Positions 50,008 to 59,585 of a DNA stretch of 59,585 nucleotides are shown one piece after another. The position numbers were made by a program, and so were the translations under genes. The stretch covers positions 1 to 59,585 of the forward strand of contig JAJZBK010000016.1 of the NCBI GenBank assembly GCA_021798955.1, in the 5' to 3' direction. The stretch's first letter is position 1; every line of letters starts with the position of its first letter. A model generated the notes under the pieces. It was not told the DNA's origin, ran no database searches, and worked only from the letters and a program-made list of their open reading frames with translations. This stretch comes from Actinomycetes bacterium (GTDB lineage Bacteria > Actinomycetota > Acidimicrobiia > Acidimicrobiales > RAAP-2).

Positions 50008-50529
50008 TCAGGCGTGGTCTGCGGTACCGGCCGCTTCGAGCCGGACCTGAGCACGTCGGAGGGCGGCACGAGCCTCAGCGAGCTCGCTACCGGCGGGCTC
50101 CTCGGCCTCTCCGGCAGCTCCGCGACGCTCGCTCTCCAGACCGGTCGTGCGTGCTTCCGCCCGCTCGAGGGCGGCGCGGGCGCGATCGACGTCGATCTCC
50201 GAGGCAAGCTCGGCCACCCCGGCCAGCACGGTGACGCGCCCTCGGCTCAAGAGAGCCGCCTCCTCCCCCTCGACCACAGGGGGTACCGGGGGAGACGACT
50301 CGACCTGCACGAAGCCCCCGTGGAGGGCGATGCGCAGCTCGCCGCCGTCGAGGCTGCTACCGGACACCCGGAGCACGCCCGGCTCCACGGCACCGACCAG
50401 GTCGCTGTGGCCGGCCAGGTAGGTGCTGTCCCCCTCGGCTGTGCGCAGCACGACCTCGGCGGCAGCGCCCTCGAGCAGGATGCGCTCGGGGGTCACTACC
50501 GAGACGGCGAACTCGTTCTCCTCAGCCAT
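50008..50529 (-). CDS. atpC: ATP synthase epsilon subunit
   Basis: 173 aa, ATG at 50529. The N-terminal beta-sandwich contains VSVVTPERILLEGAA, TYLAGHSDLVGAVEPG and IALHGGFVQVES. It is followed by a helical region (EIDVDRARAALERAEA) and an additional acidic linker, making it longer than the usual 120-140 residues. Last gene of the atp operon; forms the central stalk with gamma and may restrain ATP hydrolysis. Confidence 0.95.
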   Translation of the reverse strand: MAEENEFAVSVVTPERILLEGAAAEVVLRTAEGDSTYLAGHSDLVGAVEPGVLRVSGSSLDGGELRIALHGGFVQVESSPPVPPVVEGEEAALLSRGRVTVLAGVAELASEIDVDRARAALERAEARTTGLESERRGAAGEAEEPAGSELAEARAALRRAQVRLEAAGTADHA

Positions 50530-50562
50530 GGGCCCTGTCCGTCCTCTTCGTCGTCCGTCCGG

Positions 50563-52143
<1,581 letters not shown>

Positions 52144-53097
52144 TCAGCTACCTACCTCGATCACCAGCCCGCTCTCGTCGCCCGCTGCGCCGGCCCGCAA
52201 CGCCTCGGCGCCGCCGACGATCTCCATGATCTCGGTGGTGATGGCGTCCTGACGAGCCCGGTTCATGATGCGCGAGTACTTCTTGATCAGCTCCTCGGCG
52301 TTGTCCGTGGCTGCCGCCATGGCGCGCTGCCGGGCCGTGAGCTCGGAGGCCGACGCCTCCAGGAGCGCCCCGAAGATGGCCGTCTCGGCGGCCCGGGGGG
52401 CGAGCGTCTCGAGGAGCACGGCGGCGTCCGGCTCGAACTCGGTGTAGCCGAGCCGGGCGGGCGCCTCGGCGTCGTCGACCGGAGCGGCGTCACCATCAGG
52501 GCGGCGGGGGTCCTCGAGCGGGAGGAGCTGGCGGACCTCGACCCGTTGTGAACCGGCCGACAGGAACCGGGTCGACACCAACAGGACCTGGTCGACCTCG
52601 CCCTCGACGAACGGTCCGAGCACGGCGGCGGCGACCTCGCGGGCGTCGGTGAAGTTCGGCCGCTCGCTCATCCCGGTGAACGAGCGCTCGACCGGCTGGC
52701 GACGGAAGCGGAAGTAGCCCTGGGCCTTCTTGCCCACCGTGAAGAGGCGGTGCTCGACACCTTGGGCTCGCCCATCTGCCAACAGCCGCTCGGTGGCTCG
52801 CAGGACGAAGGCGTTGTACCCGCCGCACAGGCCGCGATCGGCGACGATCGAGAGCACGGCCACCCGCTCCACCCGCTCCGGAGCACCGAGCAGGCGCCCG
52901 GCGGCCACCGGGTCACCGGCGGCCGCCTCGAGCACCAAGCGAGCCATGCTCGCCTGGTACGGCCTCGCTGCGGCGATGCGCGCTTGGGCGCGGACGATCT
53001 GGGAGGCGGCGATCAGCTCCATCGCCCTCGTGATCTTCTTCGTCGACTGCACGCTCCGGATACGTCGCCGGAGGATGCGCTCCTGGCCGCCAGCCAT
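52144..53097 (-). CDS. atpG: ATP synthase gamma subunit
   Basis: 317 aa, ATG at 53097, 3 bases after atpA. N-terminal helix RRRIRSVQSTKKITRAMELI, SDRGLCGGYN-like VADRGLCGGYNAFVLRATER, and C-terminal helix DNAEELIKKYSRIMNRARQD followed by AITTEIMEIVGGAEALR are all diagnostic. It has an Asp/Pro-rich insertion in the middle (LEDPRRPDGDAAPVDDAEAP), similar in position to the variable loops of actinobacterial gamma subunits. Rotor shaft of F1. Confidence 0.97.
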   Translation of the reverse strand: MAGGQERILRRRIRSVQSTKKITRAMELIAASQIVRAQARIAAARPYQASMARLVLEAAAGDPVAAGRLLGAPERVERVAVLSIVADRGLCGGYNAFVLRATERLLADGRAQGVEHRLFTVGKKAQGYFRFRRQPVERSFTGMSERPNFTDAREVAAAVLGPFVEGEVDQVLLVSTRFLSAGSQRVEVRQLLPLEDPRRPDGDAAPVDDAEAPARLGYTEFEPDAAVLLETLAPRAAETAIFGALLEASASELTARQRAMAAATDNAEELIKKYSRIMNRARQDAITTEIMEIVGGAEALRAGAAGDESGLVIEVGS

Positions 53098-53100
53098 AGG

Positions 53101-54624
53101 TCAGCCGTCCGTGCCGGTGTCGAACGACTGCCCGAAGGCCTTGAGGGCCTTGTCGAAGGCGTCGGTATCGGGAAGAGCGCCGGTGGTGCGGATGGTCTCG
53201 AGCAGGTCGGCGTGGTTGGCCCGGAAGTAGCTCCGCACCTCGGACTCGTAGCGCTGGACCTCGGAGATGGGCACGTCGTCGACGAAGCCGCGCGACCCGG
53301 CGTAGATCACCAGGACCTGCTCCTCGACGGGCACCGGCGCGTTGAGCCCCTGCTTGAGCAGCTCGGTGAGGCGGTAGCCCCGGTCGAGCTGGGCCTGGGA
53401 CACCTTGTCGAGCTCGGAACCGAAGGTGGCGAACGCCTCGAGCTCGCGGAACTGGGCGAGGTCGAGCTTCAACGTGCCGGCCACGGCCTTCATCGCCTTG
53501 ATCTGCGCGGCGCTACCCACTCGGCTGACCGAGATGCCGACGTTGATGGCCGGACGGATGCCCGCATAGAAGAGCTCGCTCTCCAAGAAGACCTGGCCGT
53601 CGGTGATCGAGATGACGTTGGTGGGGATGTAGGCGGACACGTCGCCCGCCTTCGTCTCGATGATCGGCAGAGCGGTCAGCGACCCGCCGCCGCGCTCGTC
53701 CGACAGCTTGGCGGCCCGCTCGAGCAGACGGCTGTGCAGGTAGAAGACGTCGCCAGGGTAGGCCTCGCGACCCGGTGGCCGTCGCAACAGGAGAGACAGC
53801 TGCCGGTAGGCCTCGGCCTGCTTGGAGAGGTCGTCGTAGACGATCAGGGCGTGCTCGCCGTTCTCCATCCAGTGCTGGCCCATGGCACAACCGGCATAGG
53901 GAGCGAGGTACTTGAACGGTGCGGGATCAGAGGCCGCCGCCAGCACTACCACCGTGTAGTCGAGCGCGCCATGTGCCCGCAGCGTCTCCACCGTCTGGGA
54001 CACCGACGAGCCCTTCAGGCCGATGGCGACGTAGATGCACTTCACGCCCTGGCCACGCTGGTTGAGGATGGTGTCCACGGCAACGGTGGTCTTGCCCGTC
54101 TTGCGGTCCCCGATGATGAGCTCCCGCTGGCCACGCCCGATGGGCGTCATGGCGTCGATGGCCTTGATGCCGGTCTGCAGCGGCTCGCTCACCGGCTGGC
54201 GGTCCACGATGCCCGGCGCCTGGATCTCCATCCGGCGCGGCTCGGTCGAGGCGATCGGCCCCTTGCCGTCGATGGGCTCGCCCAGGGCGTTGACCACCCG
54301 TCCGAGCAGTCCGTCGCCCACCGGCACCGAGAGGATCGTCCCGGTGGCCTTGACGAGCTGCTCCTCTTCGAGCTTCGTGCCCTCGCCGAGGATGACGGCA
54401 CCGATGGTCTCCTCGTCGAGGTTGAGGGCGAGGCCGACCGTGCCGTCCTCGAACTCGAGGATCTCGTTGACGGCGCACCCGGGCAGCCCGGTGACCCGGG
54501 CGATCCCGTCGCCGACCTCGACGATCCGGCCGACCTGTTCGGTCCCGACCTCCGGTGTGTACTCCTCGACGTGACGCCGGAGGGCATCGGCGATCTCGTC
54601 GGCGTTGATGGTCAGCTCAGCCAT
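53101..54624 (-). CDS. atpA: ATP synthase alpha subunit
   Basis: 507 aa from ATG at 54624, whose A is the last base of the atpH stop (TGATG). The open frame continues upstream as a shadow of atpH. Walker A is [15 protein letters not shown]; also [20 protein letters not shown], the Arg-finger region [18 protein letters not shown] and [20 protein letters not shown]. Length is normal; the long C-terminal regulatory extension of mycobacterial alpha is not present. Confidence 0.97.
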   Translation of the reverse strand: MAELTINADEIADALRRHVEEYTPEVGTEQVGRIVEVGDGIARVTGLPGCAVNEILEFEDGTVGLALNLDEETIGAVILGEGTKLEEEQLVKATGTILSVPVGDGLLGRVVNALGEPIDGKGPIASTEPRRMEIQAPGIVDRQPVSEPLQTGIKAIDAMTPIGRGQRELIIGDRKTGKTTVAVDTILNQRGQGVKCIYVAIGLKGSSVSQTVETLRAHGALDYTVVVLAAASDPAPFKYLAPYAGCAMGQHWMENGEHALIVYDDLSKQAEAYRQLSLLLRRPPGREAYPGDVFYLHSRLLERAAKLSDERGGGSLTALPIIETKAGDVSAYIPTNVISITDGQVFLESELFYAGIRPAINVGISVSRVGSAAQIKAMKAVAGTLKLDLAQFRELEAFATFGSELDKVSQAQLDRGYRLTELLKQGLNAPVPVEEQVLVIYAGSRGFVDDVPISEVQRYESEVRSYFRANHADLLETIRTTGALPDTDAFDKALKAFGQSFDTGTDG

Positions 54625-55592
54625 CAGGCGTCTTCCCTTCCTTCGGGGTGTCCGTTCTCGGCGGGTGGGGCTTCGTGGAACAGGGAGGCGGCGGCCCCGG
54701 TGACGAGGACGTGCTCCCGCAACTGGTCGAGGCGATGACGGGCGCTCCCGTCGACGAGGAGGTCGCCGATCTCGACGACCGCCCCGCCGAGGAGGGCCGG
54801 CTCGATGGTCACGTGGAGCTCGACCGGCCCGCCGGTCAGTCGTGCGAGCGACTCGGCCAGCTCGCCCTGCTGGTGGTCGTCGACCACCGCAGCTGCCCGG
54901 ATGCGAGCGACCCGCCAGCCGCGACTGGTGGCGGCGGACTCGACGAGCGCGTCGAGCAGCGAGACGAAGTCGCGGGCGCTGCCGCCCCGGGTGGCGTACC
55001 GGGCGAGGCGCACCGTCGCCGGGATGGCCTGGCCCCCGAGGAGGTCGGTGACCAGCGCCTGACGGACGGCGACGGGCAGGTCGCGGTCGCCCAGGGCGAC
55101 CCGCAACGGCCGGTTCGCCTCCACCACACGGGCGAAGCGGAACAACTGGTCCTCGATCTCCTCGAGGTCGCCGACCGAGACGTCCTCGAAGACCGCCGCC
55201 GCGTACCCCGTGACCCGGTTGCGGGCAGCGAGCTTGCCGAGCACCGGCTCGTCGTCCGGCTCGTGGGCGCCGGATGGTCGGGACGCCGCCAGCACGAGCT
55301 GGTCGGCCATCCACCGGAAGGACACGATGACCTCGGACGCCGGCACCACGGCGACCGCCCGGTCGACGAGACGGCGCACCTCGGAGCGGACCCGGCCCTC
55401 GAGCAGGTCGGCGAGCACGGCGCGCCGGGGCGGCAGAGGGATCGAGGCGTCGACCAGGACGAGGAGGAGCTCCGCGTTGCGCTCGACGAGGTCGGCGACC
55501 GCGCCGAGCTCGGCCCCGGCTTCCGCCAGGGTGCCGGAGTCGGCGAGCGACTCGCCGATGGCGGCCAGGTACCCCTGGAGGGCTGGGATCAC
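54624..55592 (-). CDS. atpH: ATP synthase delta subunit with duplicated N-terminal domain
   Basis: 322 aa from GTG at 55592, overlapping atpF by 4 bases. Typical delta is about 180 residues. Residues about 125-305 form the canonical delta/OSCP ([20 protein letters not shown], ending [20 protein letters not shown]). Residues about 5-115 look like a second six-helix OSCP N-terminal bundle ([40 protein letters not shown]). Mycobacteria have a b-delta fusion with an extra delta-type domain. Here the same duplication exists without the b part. Connects the stator to F1. Confidence 0.93.
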   Translation of the reverse strand: MIPALQGYLAAIGESLADSGTLAEAGAELGAVADLVERNAELLLVLVDASIPLPPRRAVLADLLEGRVRSEVRRLVDRAVAVVPASEVIVSFRWMADQLVLAASRPSGAHEPDDEPVLGKLAARNRVTGYAAAVFEDVSVGDLEEIEDQLFRFARVVEANRPLRVALGDRDLPVAVRQALVTDLLGGQAIPATVRLARYATRGGSARDFVSLLDALVESAATSRGWRVARIRAAAVVDDHQQGELAESLARLTGGPVELHVTIEPALLGGAVVEIGDLLVDGSARHRLDQLREHVLVTGAAASLFHEAPPAENGHPEGREDA

Positions 55593-56137
55593 CGGCGGGC
55601 CCCCGTGGCCGCGGCGCGGTCCTCGGCCGAACCCGACTCGGCCCGGACGGCGGCGATGGCCGCCTCGATGAGGTCGCGGTGGTCCTCGGCCCGGATCTCG
55701 CGGCCCACGACCCGCTCGGCGGCAGCCAGCACGAGCTGCCCGACGCGGGCGGAGAGCTCCTCCACCGCTGCCTGCTTGGCCACGGCCACCTCGGCGTCGG
55801 CCGCCTGCACGATGCGATCGTGCTCGGCCTGGGCCCGGGCCTGGGCGGCGACGGTCATCTGCTCGGCAGTGGCGTTGGCAGTGGCCACGATCTCACGTGC
55901 CTGGTGGCGAGCCTCCTCCAGCACCTGGCGGCGCTCGGCGTCTGCCGCGTCGGCATCCGCCTTGGCCCGGTCGGCCGCCTCGAGCTCGGAGCGGATCTGC
56001 TCCTGGCGCGCGGTCATGGCCTTGTTGAGCGGCGGGAGCACGTACTTGCCGAGCACGGCGAGCACGATCAGGAAGGCGATGAGCTCGACGATGAGCGTCC
56101 CGTTGGGGACGAGGAAGTTGCTGGTGGCGAGAGGCAT
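55589..56137 (-). CDS. atpF: ATP synthase b subunit
   Basis: 182 aa from ATG at 56137, chosen over GTG 56146 because AAGG lies 8-9 bases upstream. One N-terminal transmembrane helix ([20 protein letters not shown]) continues into a long Ala/Glu/Arg-rich helix ([20 protein letters not shown]) that forms the stator stalk, and ends in a delta-binding region ([14 protein letters not shown]). Only one b-type gene occurs; mycobacteria carry b plus b-delta. Confidence 0.95.
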   Translation of the reverse strand: MPLATSNFLVPNGTLIVELIAFLIVLAVLGKYVLPPLNKAMTARQEQIRSELEAADRAKADADAADAERRQVLEEARHQAREIVATANATAEQMTVAAQARAQAEHDRIVQAADAEVAVAKQAAVEELSARVGQLVLAAAERVVGREIRAEDHRDLIEAAIAAVRAESGSAEDRAAATGARR

Positions 56138-56201
56138 CTGGTTCACCCTTGCTAGCTGCGGCGTCGGCGGTCACCGGGCACGGCGCGCCCACCAGGGCCG
56201 T

Positions 56202-56219
56202 CGGCGCCAGTGGGCGCCG
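56202..56219 (-). promoter_or_regulatory. Stem-loop between atpE and atpF
   Basis: CGGCGCC (56202-56208), loop AGTG, GGCGCCG (56213-56219): a perfect 7-bp GC stem in the roughly 110-base atpE-atpF spacer. Such a hairpin could partly terminate transcription or stabilise the upstream mRNA, helping to make more c subunit than b. This is inference from position. Confidence 0.45.
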
Positions 56220-56248
56220 GCGCCGATCGCTCGGAGGTTTTCACGTGG

Positions 56249-56515
56249 CTACTTCTTGTACAGCGAGAACACGAAGAGCGCGGTGAAGGCCAGGTTGATG
56301 AAGTACATGGCCTCGACGAGACCGACGGTGAGGAACATGATCGTGAACAGACGACTCTGGGCCTCGGGCTGGCGGGCCACGCCGGCGATGGTCTGGCTCC
56401 CGGCGAGGCCGTCACCGACGGCGGCACCGACGGCACCGCCACCGAGGGCGAGACCACCGCCGACCATGGCGCCGGCAAGCTTGACGGCTTCGGCCATTCC
56501 GGTAGTTGCTGCCAT
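56249..56515 (-). CDS. atpE: ATP synthase c subunit
   Basis: 88 aa, two-helix hairpin. A very strong Shine-Dalgarno (AAAAGGAG, 56531-56524) precedes the ATG, fitting the high copy number of c. Helix 1 is Gly-rich ([20 protein letters not shown]), the polar loop is ARQPEAQS, and helix 2 has the ion-binding Glu68 in [17 protein letters not shown]. The absence of the extra Ser/Gln ligands of sodium types predicts proton coupling. Confidence 0.97.
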   Translation of the reverse strand: MAATTGMAEAVKLAGAMVGGGLALGGGAVGAAVGDGLAGSQTIAGVARQPEAQSRLFTIMFLTVGLVEAMYFINLAFTALFVFSLYKK

Positions 56516-56594
56516 TAGTACTTCTCCTTTTGGGTTGTGCTCGCTACTGCGATCGAAGGTCGTTGACGAAGGTCGTCGTGGGTCCGGGCGTCGC

Positions 56595-57380
56595 TCAGTG
56601 GGCGTCGCTCATGGCCACGTCGAAGTAGAGGATGGCGAGGAGGGCGAAGATGAACGCCTGGATGACCCCGATCAGGATGTCGAAGAGCTTCCAGACGGGG
56701 TTGAAGATCACGGCGAGGATGCCGCCCACCGGCACCGGCCCGATCTTCCAGACCACCAGGTAGGCGAGGAGGGCGAGCATGAGCCCGCCCGAGAGCAGGT
56801 TGCCGAAGAGCCGAAGGGCGAGGGTGACGGGCTTGGCCAGCTCCTCGACCACGTTGATGAAGATGTTCCCGATGAAGAGGAACTTGGGGAACGGCTGGGT
56901 GACGTAGTGCTTGAGGTAGCCGACGATGCCTCGGGTCCGGATCGACGCCACGTGGACGAGCACGATCACGAAGAGCGCCATGGCTAACGGCAGGTTGATG
57001 TCGGCAGCAGGCGGCAGCAGCAGGTCGTACTTGGCGCCGAGGCCGACGACGCCGAACAAGTTGCACACGAAGATGAACACGAACAGCGTGATGGCGAGGG
57101 GCACGATGCGGGCGCCCCGCGGCCCGATCGACGACTCGACTTGACGCTGGGTGGCGTCGACCACCACCTCCCAGAAGACCTGTAGCTTGCCGGGCACACC
57201 GCTCGTGGCACGACGTCGCACCGCCAGGCCCAGGGCGATGGTGATGACCATCGCCACCCCGGTCGACCACACGAGGTCCATGTCGAGCTTGAGCCCGAGC
57301 ACGGTACGGGTGATGTGGTCCCCGACCGTGATACTGGCCAGGAGGACGTGTGGAAGTGCCACCCTGTCGGCGAGCCCCAT
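56595..57380 (-). CDS. atpB: ATP synthase a subunit
   Basis: 261 aa, ATG at 57380, 3 bases after the atpI-like gene. Five or six hydrophobic helices. The essential Arg190 is in [20 protein letters not shown], and the last helix is [20 protein letters not shown]. Other conserved parts: [20 protein letters not shown] and [17 protein letters not shown]. Forms the proton half-channels with the c ring. Confidence 0.97.
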   Translation of the reverse strand: MGLADRVALPHVLLASITVGDHITRTVLGLKLDMDLVWSTGVAMVITIALGLAVRRRATSGVPGKLQVFWEVVVDATQRQVESSIGPRGARIVPLAITLFVFIFVCNLFGVVGLGAKYDLLLPPAADINLPLAMALFVIVLVHVASIRTRGIVGYLKHYVTQPFPKFLFIGNIFINVVEELAKPVTLALRLFGNLLSGGLMLALLAYLVVWKIGPVPVGGILAVIFNPVWKLFDILIGVIQAFIFALLAILYFDVAMSDAH

Positions 57381-57383
57381 GGC

Positions 57384-57860
57384 TCAGTTCCCTCCGTTCG
57401 CTTCGTCGTCGGTCGCCTCGGCGCCGGACGCCGTGGCCTCGATCACGTCACTCCCGACCGGCTCGGGCATCGGGCCCATCCGGGCCATCGACCGCGCCAC
57501 GTTGACGAGCAACGTGAGCTGGAAGACAGCGAGCCCGGCGAGCACCCCGAAGCCGAGGTCGAAGGCGACGAAGAGGAGCGCCAGGGCCACCACCGAGACG
57601 ACCCCCAGGCGAGCCATGGTGTTCATGGCCAGAGGGCGCCGCTTGTTCTCTTCCTCGCGCCGGGAGACCTTGACCACCGACGCGCCGACCATGCGGAAGT
57701 TGAGGGTGCCGAGGGCCAGGCCGATGCAAGCCCCGACCCCAACCAGGGGCTTGCCGAAGGACACGCAGGCGACGAGGGCGGCGACCCCGAGGACGAGGGC
57801 GCCGGTCATCGTCCGACGCGACACGGCGGGGATGTCGGGCAGCGAGAAGTGGGCGAACAC
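57384..57860 (-). CDS. atpI: ATP synthase I-like membrane protein
   Basis: 158 aa from GTG at 57860. Four hydrophobic segments (TGALVLGVAALVACVSFG, VGVGACIGLALGTLNF, MARLGVVSVVALALLFVAFD, FGVLAGLAVFQLTLLVNVA) with a short basic loop SRREEENKRR. Position immediately before atpB and the helix layout match AtpI/uncI proteins, which aid c-ring assembly. Sequence conservation in this family is low, so the call leans on context. Confidence 0.75.
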   Translation of the reverse strand: MFAHFSLPDIPAVSRRTMTGALVLGVAALVACVSFGKPLVGVGACIGLALGTLNFRMVGASVVKVSRREEENKRRPLAMNTMARLGVVSVVALALLFVAFDLGFGVLAGLAVFQLTLLVNVARSMARMGPMPEPVGSDVIEATASGAEATDDEANGGN

Positions 57861-57922
57861 GACCGGCTCCTAGGACAGCCCGGTCGCCGAGGCGGCAGCG
57901 CCACTGGGCCTCGGGGTGCCGG

Positions 57923-58219
57923 TCATCGGAGGAACCGCCGAACATGCGACACGGTCACGGAGACCGCTGCGGCCACACCGAGCGCCAGGCCCACGAAGGT
58001 CAGGATCGGCGCGGTGTGAGCGACGTCGTCGAGCAGGTAGCCGATGCCCCCGCCCAGCACCAGGCACAGCACGATGGCCGTTCCCATCGTCAGGAAGTCG
58101 ACCACCCCGGGCTCCGCCAACGGCACACCCTCCCCGGGCCGGTCCGACGGCTGCGGCTCCCCGAGCTGCCGGTCGGGCTCGGAGGACGGGCGCGCCCCAT
58201 CCGGCGGAGTGCCGGTCAC
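57923..58219 (-). CDS. AtpZ/AtpI-type small membrane protein
   Basis: 98 aa from GTG at 58219. An N-terminal 38-residue polar Pro/Glu-rich region precedes two helices, VDFLTMGTAIVLCLVLGGGI and APILTFVGLALGVAAAVSVT. This is the two-helix AtpZ pattern found at the head of many atp operons, with possible Mg2+/Ca2+ or assembly roles. The call rests on size, helices and position. Confidence 0.7.
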   Translation of the reverse strand: MTGTPPDGARPSSEPDRQLGEPQPSDRPGEGVPLAEPGVVDFLTMGTAIVLCLVLGGGIGYLLDDVAHTAPILTFVGLALGVAAAVSVTVSHVRRFLR

Positions 58220-58367
58220 GGCCGCGTCGGGCCGCGTAGGTCGATGTTGAGGGGTGGTGCGTCACGAAGGATCCCGGGCTCACGCAGGACGTCGGCATCG
58301 GCCGCTCGACGCGGCACGCGTCGGGAGGTCAGCCTCCCCGATGGGGCCACGTCGGTCGAGCACGCCG

Positions 58368-59585
58368 TCATCTTCGCATCTCCGAGCGCTCAGCGCCAAA
58401 AGCGGGCGAGCCCACCGATCCCCCGCTGCTTCGGCCCAGGTCGTCGGGGTGCCCGGGCTCGGAGCTCCGCAGCTCCGGGGCTCCGGCGCCGCCGATCGGC
58501 ACGAGCGGATGCACCCCGGATGGACCGGGGTCCTCTGCCGGGCCGCCGCCGGCGTCGCCCGGTGGACCGAGGCCGGCGGCGTCGTCGGGGTCCTCGTCCT
58601 GACGCCGCAGGGAGGGGTGGAACAACGTGTAGAGGAGCACCCCGAGGGCGAGGGCGCCGAAGGGGATGAAGGCGTTGACGCTCGACACGTAGAGCGGGAA
58701 GAGGATGAAGCCCGACAGCAGTGCGGTCCACGCCCACAGGATCAGCACACTGCGCCGGTGGCCGTGACCGAGCCGGAGCAAGCGGTGGTGGAGGTGGTTC
58801 TTGTCGGGCGTCGCGAACCCCCTCCGGGTGGCGGTGCGGCGGACGAAGGCGAACGCCATGTCGAAGAGCGGGACCCCGAGGATGAAGAACGGGATGAAGA
58901 GGGGTGCGAAGAAGAAGTACGTCTGACCACTCTGGAACGTCCCTGCCGAGCGCCCCCCGATGAGCATGGTCCCCGCTGCCATCAGGAGGCCGAGGAGCAA
59001 CGCGCCGCCGTCGCCCATGAAGATCCGGGCAGGGTGGAAGTTGTGGGGCAGGAAGCCCAGGCAGATCCCACAGGTGACCACGGCCACGAACGGCCCGATG
59101 TCGTCGGTGGGGAGGTTGCCCAGCGCCTGGAGGTGGAAGCCGTAGACGGCGAGCGCCCCCGAGGCGATGGCCACCACGCCGGCAGCCAGGCCGTCGAGCC
59201 CGTCGATGAGGTTCACGGCGTTGGTGATGGCGATGACCCACACCGCCGTGAGCAACGGGGTGACGTCGGTCGAGAGGACCACGAACCCGGCGAGGGGGAC
59301 CTTGAACTGGAACCAGGTCACCCCGAGGAAGTAGAGGATGCTGGCCGCCAGCACCTGGCCGGCCATCTTGGCCGGTGCCGACATGTTGCGCAGGTCGTCG
59401 ATGACCCCGACGATGAACACGGCGGCGGCCCCGAGGACCAGCCCGAGCGGTTCGGACGACCCCGCGAAGAGGCCGCGCAAGGACGGCACGAACGCCGCGA
59501 AGCACACCGCCACGAGCAGGGCCAGGAACATGGCCACGCCTCCCGCTTCGGGCGTGACGCGCTGGTGCACCTTGCGGGCATCGGG
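58368..59585 (-). CDS. wecA: WecA/TagO-like polyprenyl-phosphate GlcNAc-1-phosphate transferase (5' end outside window)
   Basis: At least 405 residues; the frame is open to the window end, where it reads PDARKVHQRVTPEAGGVAMF, the usual PDxRKxHxxPxPxxGG start region of the family, so only the first few dozen residues are missing. Asp-rich motifs are IVGVIDDLRNM, NAVNLIDGLDGLAAG and FMGDGGALLLGLLMA, and the HLHHRLL motif (NHLHHRLLRLGHGHR) is WecA-type rather than MraY-type. About ten helices. It transfers a sugar-1-phosphate to decaprenyl phosphate in cell-envelope glycan synthesis. wecA/rfe directly upstream of the atp genes is also the order in mycobacteria. The roughly 75-residue C-terminal tail is Gly/Pro-rich. 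Confidence 0.93.
   Translation of the reverse strand, partial: PDARKVHQRVTPEAGGVAMFLALLVAVCFAAFVPSLRGLFAGSSEPLGLVLGAAAVFIVGVIDDLRNMSAPAKMAGQVLAASILYFLGVTWFQFKVPLAGFVVLSTDVTPLLTAVWVIAITNAVNLIDGLDGLAAGVVAIASGALAVYGFHLQALGNLPTDDIGPFVAVVTCGICLGFLPHNFHPARIFMGDGGALLLGLLMAAGTMLIGGRSAGTFQSGQTYFFFAPLFIPFFILGVPLFDMAFAFVRRTATRRGFATPDKNHLHHRLLRLGHGHRRSVLILWAWTALLSGFILFPLYVSSVNAFIPFGALALGVLLYTLFHPSLRRQDEDPDDAAGLGPPGDAGGGPAEDPGPSGVHPLVPIGGAGAPELRSSEPGHPDDLGRSSGGSVGSPAFGAERSEMRR

Noticed and set aside
53101-55314. 737-codon frame fusing upstream sequence to atpA
   Set aside because: The extra part is an out-of-frame shadow of atpH; atpA starts at 54624 with the TGATG overlap.

Overview
This is a GC-rich (about 70%) chromosomal segment from an actinobacterium, most likely an Acidimicrobiia-like lineage. 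Seen evidence: a wecA-atpI-atpBEFHAGDC order like that of mycobacteria, a DosR/DosS-like two-component pair, a homologue of the mycothiol-dependent nitroreductase Rv2466c, DUF2510 and DUF3817 proteins, and an FrhB/FpoF-type (coenzyme F420) protein. The class assignment is inference, because no rRNA or taxonomic marker gene was compared. Most genes sit in tight operons with 4-base GTGA/ATGA overlaps. Several genes instead have a -10-like hexamer only 5 to 8 bases before the start codon, which suggests leaderless mRNAs.

Layout. 1-3700 is a mobile-element graveyard. It holds the C-terminal part of a serine recombinase abutting a tRNA-Arg(CCT), decayed IS3-like and IS256-like transposase pieces, and an aldo/keto reductase broken into two separated fragments around a small DUF2510 membrane protein. 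3694-7917 (minus) is a four-gene operon: PadR regulator, FetA/FetB-type ABC transporter and GH3 glycosidase. 8166-11547 (minus) holds TetR, a nitronate monooxygenase-like protein and an alkyl-DHAP synthase-like flavoprotein, with a clear promoter/operator. 11885-20218 carries a membrane protein, a universal stress protein coupled to a GNAT/acyl-CoA synthetase fusion, a drug exporter, two hotdog thioesterases, a DUF3817 protein and a YgjP-like metallopeptidase. 20486-24188 has an MFS transporter and an unknown repeat protein.

24481-28705 is a PFK and DosR/DosS-like neighbourhood. The kinase keeps the His/Tyr pair used for haem sensing in DosS. 29117-33694 holds a bacterial translin, a SepX/GlpR-like membrane protein, the Rv2466c homologue, an ABC ATPase and YchF. 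33860-41207 is a divergent assimilatory sulfate-reduction locus: cysH, sulfite reductase and an F420H2-dehydrogenase-like subunit on one strand, and cysD, cysN and siroheme synthase on the other. The pairing of sulfite reductase with the F420-type subunit suggests a two-subunit F420-dependent sulfite reductase, which is my best candidate for an undescribed system. 41250-49969 covers galT, maltokinase-treS, meaB, murA (Asp in place of the usual Cys) and glpX. 50008-59585 is the complete ATP synthase operon with the upstream wecA, cut by the window end.

A window-wide oddity is the recurrence of short perfect tandem duplications of unrelated sequence. Units are mostly 15 or 18 bp and in frame within genes, often near termini, and they occur at more than a dozen sites.
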